A DNA stretch of 64,000 nucleotides from Streptomyces sp. NBC_00461 (lineage in GTDB: Bacteria > Actinomycetota > Actinomycetes > Streptomycetales > Streptomycetaceae). The translations under genes and the position numbers were made by a program. Position 1 is the first letter of the stretch. The number at the start of each line of letters is the position of its first letter. Below the pieces are notes generated by a model. It ran no database searches. It saw only the letters and a program-made list of their open reading frames with translations, and was not told the DNA's origin. The stretch spans positions 9,829,001 through 9,893,000 of the forward strand of contig NZ_CP107902.1 of assembly GCF_036013935.1 (NCBI RefSeq), in the 5' to 3' direction. Shown here piece by piece: positions 8,321-15,217 of the stretch.

Positions 8321-9123
8321 GGCAGCAGCCAATCGACGGGACGCTGATCGGCCAGCCGGATGGAACCCGAGGCCAGGGTCATGGAGGTGAGGTCGAACGG
8401 CGGCCCGTCCTTGGACGACCACCGGTAACCGCTCTTCGTCGCTGACGACTTGTCCAGGCGGACTAGTACGGCGACCGGGCGGCCCGACTTGGTGAACTGC
8501 TCGCCCAGCTGGCTGTCCCCGAGGAACGAGGCGATCTGCTGGGCCGACTGGGCCGAGCGGTCCACCGACTTCACATGGCCGCGCAGCACGCCGTACGTCT
8601 GCGTCGGCACCGACGAGACGGTCAGGTCCACGGCGGCGTTCGCGGGAATGGAGGCCGCGTTCTCGGCGGGGACGTAGACCGTGGCGTAGAGGGGATCGTC
8701 GGCCTTGGCGACCTTCTCCACCGCGGCGACGTTCGCGCCGGTCTGGATGATCTGGCCGATGGTGGCGGCGAGTCCCGTGATCCGGCCCGCCGCGACCGTG
8801 CGGACGACGGTGGCGCCCTGGCTCGTACGGACCTTGAGCACCGGGGAGTCGGCCGGCAGCCGCTCGCCCTGCCTGGCCAGCACGGCGGTCACCTGGCCCG
8901 CGACCGGGCTCTGCAGGATGTAACTGCCCTCACCGTGCGTGAGGATGGCGGGCGCGCCGACCGTGGAGGTCACCGAACCGGTCACCGCCCACACCGAGGC
9001 GGCCGCCATCGCGACCACCGTCACGGACAGCACGAGCCAGCCCTGGGGGCGGGCGAAACGCACCGGAAGGTCGAGCTCCTCCGGCGACTGGAGCTTGGCG
9101 AGGGCTTGCTGGCGGAACTGCAC
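8317..9123 (-). CDS. HlyD/NHLM-family secretion adaptor (268 aa)
   Basis: Membrane-fusion/adaptor protein of the peptide exporter. It has a short cytoplasmic N-terminus, one membrane helix (about residues 28-50, GWLVLSVTVVAMAAASVWAV), then an extracytoplasmic biotinyl-lipoyl-like half (LQSPVAGQVTAVLARQGERL) and a beta-barrel region. It is short compared with Gram-negative HlyD, as expected without an outer membrane. The GTG at 9123 is selected over the upstream ATG because it has GAGGGAAG five bases upstream and places the membrane helix normally. It follows the precursor gene after an intervening hairpin. Confidence 0.85.
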   Translation of the reverse strand: MQFRQQALAKLQSPEELDLPVRFARPQGWLVLSVTVVAMAAASVWAVTGSVTSTVGAPAILTHGEGSYILQSPVAGQVTAVLARQGERLPADSPVLKVRTSQGATVVRTVAAGRITGLAATIGQIIQTGANVAAVEKVAKADDPLYATVYVPAENAASIPANAAVDLTVSSVPTQTYGVLRGHVKSVDRSAQSAQQIASFLGDSQLGEQFTKSGRPVAVLVRLDKSSATKSGYRWSSKDGPPFDLTSMTLASGSIRLADQRPVDWLLP

Positions 9124-9194
9124 GGAACTTCCCTCACCTGAAAACGAGAGAGGACCGGCTCGCACGAGCCGGCTGGTTTGTGGCAACCGAAGGC

Positions 9195-9219
9195 CCCGGA
9201 GCCGTATGACGGCTCCGGG
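9195..9219 (-). terminator. Hairpin directly after the precursor peptide gene (attenuator/partial terminator)
   Basis: CCCGGAGCCGT and ACGGCTCCGGG form a perfect 11-bp stem with a 3-base loop, without a T-tract. Lying between the precursor gene (ends 9244) and the adaptor start (9123), it probably trims read-through so that the peptide is made in excess over its exporter. Confidence 0.65.
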
Positions 9220-9243
9220 ACGCGACGATCACAAAAGGTGCGA

Positions 9244-9459
9244 TCAGAGACCGGCGACCAGGCCCGTGACCGGGGCGGTGTTCAGGCCGGTGACACCCTC
9301 GATGGTGCCGACGGCCGTGTCGACCAGACCGGAAACGGGAGCAATGCCGTCCAGCGCACCGGTGGCGGTGTTGACCGCGTTCACCGAAAGACCGCCGGAG
9401 ACGTTGTCGAGCTCGGCGTCAGAGATCTCGACGGTCTCAACACGGGGGGTGGAGTTCAT
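9244..9459 (-). CDS. Double-glycine leader peptide precursor, cysteine-free core (71 aa)
   Basis: The N-terminal 23 residues look like a C39-processed leader: acidic, with EISDAELDNVSGG ending in a Gly-Gly site. Cleavage would release a 48-residue core (from Leu24) rich in Gly, Val, Thr, Ala and Leu. The core has no Cys, Lys or Arg, three acidic residues, and an imperfect internal repeat APV-S/T-GLV at 40-46 and 62-68. Lacking Cys, it cannot form lanthionine rings. It has a good AAGGGAAG ribosome site and is the first gene of the exporter operon. The product may be an unmodified bacteriocin-like or surface-active peptide, or may be altered by an enzyme encoded elsewhere. Relatives are, as I recall, sometimes annotated as type A2 lantipeptides, which the composition does not support. 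Confidence 0.8.
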   Translation of the reverse strand: MNSTPRVETVEISDAELDNVSGGLSVNAVNTATGALDGIAPVSGLVDTAVGTIEGVTGLNTAPVTGLVAGL

Positions 9460-9940
9460 GATGGAACTTCCCTTCGTATGGGTATTTCACAAGGGGGGAG
9501 CGGCCCCCCTCTGGGGACAGAGCGACGGCCGCGAACCGCGAGCGCCGGGCGCCCGTTTCCAGGAACCCTTCGCGGCCCCCGCGGTGCGATGGATCAAAGC
9601 ACGCGGCGGGCCCGCGCTTCCAATCAACCAGGCGTCTCACCAGGCAACTTGGATCTCAGGGGCACCGAACGGTGCAGGTGTGCGCACGGCACGGCGGCGA
9701 GTTCTTCACATGCGCCACCGCATTGGTCCGTCCATGGCCTTGCCGCGGTGTCGACGAATCCGACACTCCCGTCCCAATGACGTAGCGGGCGCCCTCGTGG
9801 TGTGCAGATCCTTCGCCCGCGGTGACTTGGTTGCGTATTGGATGTGCAGATTCACTGAAGCCGGGATTCCGATCGATGTTCTGAACAGACCGTTGCCGAT
9901 CGACTGCGGACCGTGTCAGCCCCGTAATGCCTGGGCCGTG
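9460..9940. other. 481-bp intergenic region upstream of the precursor gene
   Basis: No convincing gene is seen. Next to the precursor it holds a 7-bp stem (AGGGGGG/CCCCCCT, 9492-9510) in the presumed 5' leader. Further out it becomes less GC-rich around 9820-9900. It must contain the promoter of the exporter operon, but no clear -35/-10 pair could be assigned. Confidence 0.5.
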
Positions 9941-10354
9941 TCAGCCCAGAAGCGCGTAGACCGTGCTCGCGCGCGCCGCGAGTTCCCCCGATTCCGCGTC
10001 GGTCATCGTGATGTCCGCGAACGCCATACGGCGGCCCAGCTTGGTGAGCACCGCCTCGATCAGGACATCCGAACCCGTCACCGCGCGCTGGAACGACGTG
10101 GACTGCTGAACCGTCGTCATGAGGCCGTACGCCCCGCGTGCCGCCGACACCGCGATCACGGTGGCCGTGTCGGCGGCGGCCATCAGCGCCTGCCCCGACA
10201 GCCCCCCGCCCTCCCGCGACAGGCGGTGCGACCAGGGGAGTCGCAGCGTGGCCCGGTTGTCGGCCAACGACTCGACCGTCAGGCCCAGTTCGAGGACCCA
10301 GGGGGCGAAGTTGGCGGAAAGGATCTTGTCGGCTTCGGTGGTGGTCATCGTCAT
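9941..10354 (-). CDS. PaaI-like hotdog-fold thioesterase (137 aa)
   Basis: A single-domain hotdog protein of the acyl-CoA thioesterase/PaaI group. The signature is GGGLSGQALMAAADTATVIAVSA, with the catalytic-region Asp in the long helix, followed by TTVQQSTSFQRAV, typical of the 4HBT family. It probably hydrolyses acyl- or aryl-CoA thioesters in the cytoplasm; the substrate is unknown. The ATG at 10354 is taken, with one six bases downstream as an alternative. It is divergent from the protease gene and separated from the exporter operon by 481 bp. Confidence 0.8.
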   Translation of the reverse strand: MTMTTTEADKILSANFAPWVLELGLTVESLADNRATLRLPWSHRLSREGGGLSGQALMAAADTATVIAVSAARGAYGLMTTVQQSTSFQRAVTGSDVLIEAVLTKLGRRMAFADITMTDAESGELAARASTVYALLG

Positions 10355-10544
10355 ATGAGCGATTGTTCCCCGCGCCGATTCGTCAGGCACGGGTCATGGC
10401 CGATTCGGCATCGGGCAAAGCGAGTTGGCAAACGGAATTGAACGCACCGCGGGGCCCGTGCGTACCAACAGCCATCCAGGCGCCCGAACAGAACAGCTGC
10501 CGGACGGCGGCACAGACTCCGGTCCCCCCAGGAGGTCGAGAAGC

Positions 10545-12005
10545 TTGAGTCACAAGCGAATTCCGAAGCGCAAGGCCGCGATCGCGGCAGGCAGCGTCGT
10601 GGCGCTCGGCGCAGCCGCAATCCTGCTGCCGAACGCCAACGCGTCGCAGGACGGCTCGTCGGCCGACGCCGCCCCCAAGACCCTGAAGGCGACCGACGCA
10701 TCGGATCTCGCCTCGCAGCTTCAGGACATGCTCGGTCAGGCCTTCGCCGGGTCGTACTACGACTCCGACAAGCAGCAGCTGGTCGTCAACGTCATATCCG
10801 GCGACAAAAACGTTGTCGTCCAGGCGAAGAAGGCGGGCGCGAAGGTCCGCGAGGTCGGCAACAGCCTCGCCGCGCTGAAGGCGGGCGCACAGACCCTGAA
10901 GGCGAAGGCGACCATCCCGGGCACGGCCTGGGCGGTCGACCCGAAGACCAACAAGCTCGCGGTCACCGCCGACAGCAGCGTGACCGGCGCCAAGTGGGAC
11001 AGACTGACGTCGACGGTCAAGAGCCTCGGCTCCGAGATGGCGACCGTGAAGAAGTCCTCCGGCACCTTCAAGACGCTCGTGTCGGGCGGCGACGCCATCT
11101 TCGCGCAGGCGGAGGGCGGCACCGTGCGCTGCTCCCTCGGCTTCAACGTGACCGCCAGCGACGGCAGTCCGGCCTTCCTGACCGCAGGCCACTGCGGTGT
11201 GGCCGCCAAGCAGTGGTCCGACTCCGAGACCGGGCAGCCCATCGCCACCGTCGACCAGGCCACCTTCCCGGGCAACGGCGACTTCTCGCTGGTGAAGTAC
11301 GACGACGCGAACACCCAGGCGGCGAGCGAGGTCAACACCGGCGAGGGCCAGGCCGTCCAGATCACCCAGGCCGCGGAGGCCACCGTCGGCGAGCAGGTCT
11401 TCCGCATGGGCAGCACGACCGGCCTGCACGACGGCACGGTCACCGGTCTCGACGCCACGGTCAACTTCCAGAGCGAGACCGACCCGGGTGGTGTCGACAC
11501 GGTCACCGGTCTCATCCAGACGGACGTCTGCGCCGAGGCCGGCGACAGCGGTGGCTCCCTGTTCACGCAGGACGGCGGCGCGGTCGGTCTGACCTCCGGC
11601 GGCAGCGGTGACTGCACCAACGGTGGCGAGACCTTCTTCCAGCCGGTCACCGCCGCCCTCCAGGCCACGGGTGCGACGCTCGGCGGCGCGGGTGCGGGCG
11701 CCGGCGACCAGGCCGGCACCGCCGATCCGTCCGCCTCCGCGGGCGACCAGGCGGGCGGCGGCGACGCCGTCGGTGGCGGCGACCAGGCCGGCACGGCGGA
11801 CCCGTCCGCGACGGCCGGCGACCAGAACGGAGCCGGTGACCAGGCAGGGGCCGGTGACCAGTCCGGCGTCGGCGACCAGTCCGGCGCCGGTGCGGGTGAC
11901 CAGTCCGGTGCAGGTGCAGGTGCCGGTGACCAGTCCGGTGCTGGTGCGGGCGACCAGAGCGGTGCCGGCGTGGGCGACGGTTCGTCCCAGACCGAGACCC
12001 ACTGA
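10545..12005 (+). CDS. Secreted S1-family (streptogrisin/alpha-lytic-like) serine protease with C-terminal repeat tail (486 aa)
   Basis: A secreted endopeptidase. A TTG start at 10545, nine bases after AGGAGG, gives a Tat/Sec-like signal (KRIPKRK then a hydrophobic stretch) with a likely Ala-X-Ala cut after residue 33. A propeptide-like region of about 150 residues follows. The catalytic domain has His216 (LTAGHCG), Asp246 (NGDFSLV) and Ser335 (AGDSGGS), with Cys pairs around the His and Ser. From about residue 381 to the end, the protein is a low-complexity Gly/Ala/Asp/Gln tail of GDQ-S/A-GAG repeats, unusual for the family and perhaps a wall-spanning or carbohydrate-sticking linker. A strong terminator follows. 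Confidence 0.9.
   Translation: MSHKRIPKRKAAIAAGSVVALGAAAILLPNANASQDGSSADAAPKTLKATDASDLASQLQDMLGQAFAGSYYDSDKQQLVVNVISGDKNVVVQAKKAGAKVREVGNSLAALKAGAQTLKAKATIPGTAWAVDPKTNKLAVTADSSVTGAKWDRLTSTVKSLGSEMATVKKSSGTFKTLVSGGDAIFAQAEGGTVRCSLGFNVTASDGSPAFLTAGHCGVAAKQWSDSETGQPIATVDQATFPGNGDFSLVKYDDANTQAASEVNTGEGQAVQITQAAEATVGEQVFRMGSTTGLHDGTVTGLDATVNFQSETDPGGVDTVTGLIQTDVCAEAGDSGGSLFTQDGGAVGLTSGGSGDCTNGGETFFQPVTAALQATGATLGGAGAGAGDQAGTADPSASAGDQAGGGDAVGGGDQAGTADPSATAGDQNGAGDQAGAGDQSGVGDQSGAGAGDQSGAGAGAGDQSGAGAGDQSGAGVGDGSSQTETH
11685..11985 (+). repeat. Imperfect tandem repeats encoding GDQxGAG motifs
   Basis: The last 300 bases of the protease gene are built from degenerate short units around GGTGACCAGTCCGG, encoding (A)GDQ(S/A)GAG. 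The copies are imperfect and vary in spacing in multiples of three, so the frame is preserved. Such tracts often vary in length between strains. Confidence 0.75.
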
Positions 12006-12075
12006 TCGACCCGATCCGACCCGCCCCAACGCGACCCGACCCGACTCGCGGTTCCGGTCGACGGTGACGGTGGAC

Positions 12076-12105
12076 GGTCCGGCCCTCCGGCGGGAGGGCC
12101 GGACC
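12076..12105. terminator. Bidirectional terminator between protease and phosphatase genes
   Basis: A perfect 13-bp stem (GGTCCGGCCCTCC / GGAGGGCCGGACC) with a 4-base loop lies between two convergent genes. Confidence 0.85.
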
Positions 12106-12127
12106 GCGTCGTGTCCGGGCCTGTTCC

Positions 12128-14272
12128 TCAGGCCTGCGTACGGGCCCTGAGCAGCAGCAACGCCACGTCGTCGAGGCGTTCCCTGGCTGCCGCGCTGTGC
12201 TGTACGAGATAGTCGGCGAGCTCGTCCAGGGGCAGCTCCCCGGCTTCGGCGAGCCGCTGGCCGAGTCCGGCGAGCGCGTCCTCGATGTCGATGCCGGGTG
12301 ACTCGATCAGCCCGTCCGTGTAGAGGGCGAGCACGGAACCGGGCGCGAGGTCGACCTGCGTCGTCGGATAGACGGCCGAGGCGTCGATGCCGAGGAGCGG
12401 GCCACCGGCGAGATCGAGCACCCGCACCCGGCCGTCGGGACGGCGCAGCAGCGGCGGCGGATGACCCGCCCGGGCCATCACGGCCCGCCCGCGCGCGGGA
12501 TCGAGACGCAGGTACAGGCAGCTGGCGAACAGCTCGGCGCCGAGGTCGATGAGCAGCCGGTTCGTGCTGCGCATGACCTCCTCGGGCGCCTGTCCGACGG
12601 TCGTGTAGGCACGAACGGCGGTGCGGATCTGCCCCATCAGCCCGGCCGCGGTCACGTTGTGCCCCTGCACGTCCCCGATCACCGCCGCGGCCACGCCCTG
12701 TGTGGGGACCAGGTCGTAGAAGTCGCCGCCGATCTCCATGCCGTCGGTGGCGGGCAGATAGCGGGAGGCCGCGTCGATGCCGGGCAGCGTCGGCAGCGAG
12801 TGCGGCAGCAGAGCGGCCTGCAGCCCGTGGGCCAGCTGGTGCTTGGCGTCGTAGAGCAGAGCCCGCTCCAGCGCCTGCGCGATCAGACCGCCCAGGCTGG
12901 TCAGCACCGCCCGCTCGTCCGCGGGGAACGGGTGCGGTTCGGCGTAGGCGAGCACACACGTGCCCACCGGGCGGCCTGAGGCGATCAACGGCAGATAGGC
13001 CCAGGCCTCGAAGCCGTCCGGCGTGGCGAGCCTCGACCGGTACACACGCTCCAGCTGCTCCCGAGAGTCGAAGAACGCCGGAACCCCGGTGTTCAGGGCG
13101 TTCGTGCCCGGTGTCGGCTCCGACAGCGGAAGCCCGTCGAACCGCTCCACGACGCTCGCGTCCGGATACCCGTGGTGCCCCAGCACATGCAGCCGCCCCG
13201 CCCGCGAGCCGAGCACCACGAGAGCCTGGCTGCCCGCGGCCGGCGCGACCTCGTTCGCCACCAGCTGCACCACGTCCTGCACCCCCACCGCCTCGGTCAG
13301 CGCACCGGCCAGGGTCAGCACCTGCGAAATGGTGACCAGCCGGGCCGGGGCGTCGCCGGGCTGCGGACCGGCCCGGTTCATCTCCGCCACCGCCCGCGCC
13401 CGCGTGACCCGGACACTGAGCCCGGTCGTGCTGGGATACATCCGGAACGACAGCCAGTTCCCGGGCGGCCGCACCGCCACGAACGACGTGGTGTGCTGGC
13501 TGAGCAGCGCGGCCCGGTAGCGGTCCTCGTACACCGGGTCGTTGAGCCAGGGCACCGACGCCCACAGCTGGGTGCCCAGCAGTTTGCTGACCGGGAGCCC
13601 GATCAGCTCGGCCGCCGCCGCGTTGGCGAAACAGACCCGCCCGTGCAGATCGAGCGAGCACAGCCCGTACGGCAGCCGTGCCACCATCCGCGCCGCCTCC
13701 ACCGTGCCGAGCGTGCCGGCCGCGCCACCCACCGGCGGAACGCCGAGCAGATCGGGTTCGTGCAGCAGCGGAAGACTGTCCTCGAGGGCGCGCTCCAGCC
13801 GGATGGCGAGCCGGTCGCAGGCCGCGGTCAGATGATCCCGCTCCCGCTCGGACAGCTCGGGCGGATGTGCGCCTGGCCAGGTCACGAAGACCGCGCCGTA
13901 CGCCGTCGACTCCGTCGCCACCGGCAGGGCGGCAAGCGCGAAGGGGTACGGCAGCACGACGGCGATGCGCGGATAGCGGCGCGCCATCTCCTCCTCGCCG
14001 CCCACCCACACCAGCCGCCGCGTGCGCACCGCCTCGGCGACCGGGATCGGCGCGCTGAGCCCCACCCGCTCCCACGGCGCGGCGAAGGCCCGGGGCAGCC
14101 CCGCCATCACGGCCATCTCCAGGACCGGTTCGCGGGGCGCCAGCAGATACACCGCGCCGGAGTGCGCGTGGACGTCGTCCATCATCGACGCCAGAGCAAG
14201 GGACAGCAGCGGACGGCCCACACGCGTCCGCGCGGCCGCCGGAGCCTGTGCGGACGTCTGCGCGTCGGACAC
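12128..14272 (-). CDS. SpoIIE/RsbU-type PP2C serine phosphatase with GAF and PAS sensor regions (714 aa)
   Basis: A multi-domain signalling phosphatase. It has an N-terminal GAF-like region (about 15-165), a PAS-like segment (about 190-290, LPYGLCSLDLHGRVCFANAAAAELIG), a second GAF (about 320-480) and a C-terminal PP2C/SpoIIE domain (about 490-714) with MEIGGDFYDL, VIGDVQGHNVTAAGLMGQ, and ALYTDGLIESPG carrying the metal-binding Asp residues. Such enzymes dephosphorylate anti-sigma antagonists. No kinase domain is present, unlike the relative at 21640. The GTG at 14272 is eight bases after GAGG; the one nine bases upstream overlaps the ribosome site. It is divergent from ramR. Confidence 0.88.
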   Translation of the reverse strand: MSDAQTSAQAPAAARTRVGRPLLSLALASMMDDVHAHSGAVYLLAPREPVLEMAVMAGLPRAFAAPWERVGLSAPIPVAEAVRTRRLVWVGGEEEMARRYPRIAVVLPYPFALAALPVATESTAYGAVFVTWPGAHPPELSERERDHLTAACDRLAIRLERALEDSLPLLHEPDLLGVPPVGGAAGTLGTVEAARMVARLPYGLCSLDLHGRVCFANAAAAELIGLPVSKLLGTQLWASVPWLNDPVYEDRYRAALLSQHTTSFVAVRPPGNWLSFRMYPSTTGLSVRVTRARAVAEMNRAGPQPGDAPARLVTISQVLTLAGALTEAVGVQDVVQLVANEVAPAAGSQALVVLGSRAGRLHVLGHHGYPDASVVERFDGLPLSEPTPGTNALNTGVPAFFDSREQLERVYRSRLATPDGFEAWAYLPLIASGRPVGTCVLAYAEPHPFPADERAVLTSLGGLIAQALERALLYDAKHQLAHGLQAALLPHSLPTLPGIDAASRYLPATDGMEIGGDFYDLVPTQGVAAAVIGDVQGHNVTAAGLMGQIRTAVRAYTTVGQAPEEVMRSTNRLLIDLGAELFASCLYLRLDPARGRAVMARAGHPPPLLRRPDGRVRVLDLAGGPLLGIDASAVYPTTQVDLAPGSVLALYTDGLIESPGIDIEDALAGLGQRLAEAGELPLDELADYLVQHSAAARERLDDVALLLLRARTQA

Positions 14273-14608
14273 GCCGACCACCTCCTCGCACGGCCGGGTG
14301 ACGGGTTCCAGGGACTAAATCTGCCCCTTGGCGGCCCGTCGCGCACGGCGAGCGGTGAGGCGACGTCACACCCGGTACGCAGAACGGGCGCAGCACAGTA
14401 CCCGGCACGGTGAGAACCACCGCGTACCCCTTCGGCCGCGGACCATGCCCCCTCAGCCGATGCGCAGGGTGGTGCACGGGTTGCCGGGCGTGCGCCCCCA
14501 CGCACCGCATTGGCCGGATCTTCGCGCCCCAGCGCGGTCGCGGACGCGAAGAATGGGCACGCGTTCACCACCAATCAGACCGGCGGACGGAAAGCTGAGG
14601 GGCGGGCA
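14273..14608. other. 336-bp divergent regulatory region between the phosphatase gene and ramR
   Basis: No gene is seen. It must hold the promoters for both divergent genes. No -35/-10 pair stands out. A loose TTCGCG...CGCGAA dyad lies at about 14521-14550. Control sites for ramR would be expected here. Confidence 0.4.
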
Positions 14609-15217
14609 GTGATCCGGGTACTTCTGGTGCACGACGAGTGTCTGGTGCGATCGGTGCTGGCGCAGTGGCTGCGCGGTGAACCCGATCTCCGAGTGGAGGA
14701 CGCGCCTTGGCGCAGCGCGCCGGGCCGGGCGCGGTCCCTGTGGCCCGATGTGTGCGCCGTGGACCTGGAGTGCGCGGACGCGTACGGCATCGCACCGCTC
14801 GGCGACCTGTGCTCCCGGGGCCCGGACGCGGCCCCACCGAGACTTCTCGTGCTCGCCAGTGCGAACAGACCCGGCCTGCTGAAACGTGCCATCGAGGCGG
14901 GCGCGCTCGGCTACGTCGACAAGGAGGGGTCGCCGGATCATCTGGTGCGCGGAATCCGGCGGGTCGCCCAGGGGGAACGTTTCGTCGACGACTCCCTGGG
15001 CTTCGGTTTCCTCAAGGCCGCCGAGATGCCGCTGACCCGGCGGGAGCTGAGCGTGTTATCCCTCGCCGCCGAGGGGGCCTCCGTCGCGGAGATCGCCGGG
15101 AGCCTCCATCTGTCCCACGGGACGGTGCGCAACTACATGGCGGCCATCACCCGAAAGACCGGGGCCCGCAACCGCATCGACGCGATCCGCATCTCCCAGG
15201 GGGAGGGCTGGCTGTGA
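14609..15217 (+). CDS. ramR: RamR-type response regulator, activator of the ram cluster (202 aa)
   Basis: NarL/FixJ-type regulator. The receiver domain (1-120) has the acidic pair in VHDE (Asp9/Glu10), the phospho-acceptor Asp52 (AVDLE) and Lys105 (GYVDKEG). The LuxR-type HTH (about 138-200) reads LTRRELSVLSLAAEGASVAEIAGSL followed by SHGTVRNYMAAITRKTGARNR. The GTG at 14609 follows GAGGGG and gives the usual RamR/AmfR length. It sits convergent to ramCSAB as in other streptomycetes and should bind the ramC promoter. Codon 150 is TTA (15056-15058), so translation probably needs the bldA leucyl-tRNA. Its last 162 bp overlap the ramB reading frame on the other strand. Confidence 0.88.
   Translation: MIRVLLVHDECLVRSVLAQWLRGEPDLRVEDAPWRSAPGRARSLWPDVCAVDLECADAYGIAPLGDLCSRGPDAAPPRLLVLASANRPGLLKRAIEAGALGYVDKEGSPDHLVRGIRRVAQGERFVDDSLGFGFLKAAEMPLTRRELSVLSLAAEGASVAEIAGSLHLSHGTVRNYMAAITRKTGARNRIDAIRISQGEGWL

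Noticed and set aside
9244..9459. Idea that the 71-aa GG peptide is a lanthipeptide substrate of the nearby RamC
   Set aside because: The core has no Cys and the leader lacks the L-x-D-L-Q motif read by class III synthetases; RamS has both.
9492..9510. AGGGGGG/CCCCCCT stem before the GG-peptide gene as a riboswitch
   Set aside because: Only a simple 7-bp homopolymeric stem; no aptamer-like secondary structure or conserved motif is visible.
10383..14510. A 1375-codon open frame on the minus strand across the protease and phosphatase genes
   Set aside because: Its composition is Arg/Gly/Ala-rich noise, it is antisense or out of frame to well-conserved genes, and it shows no domain.
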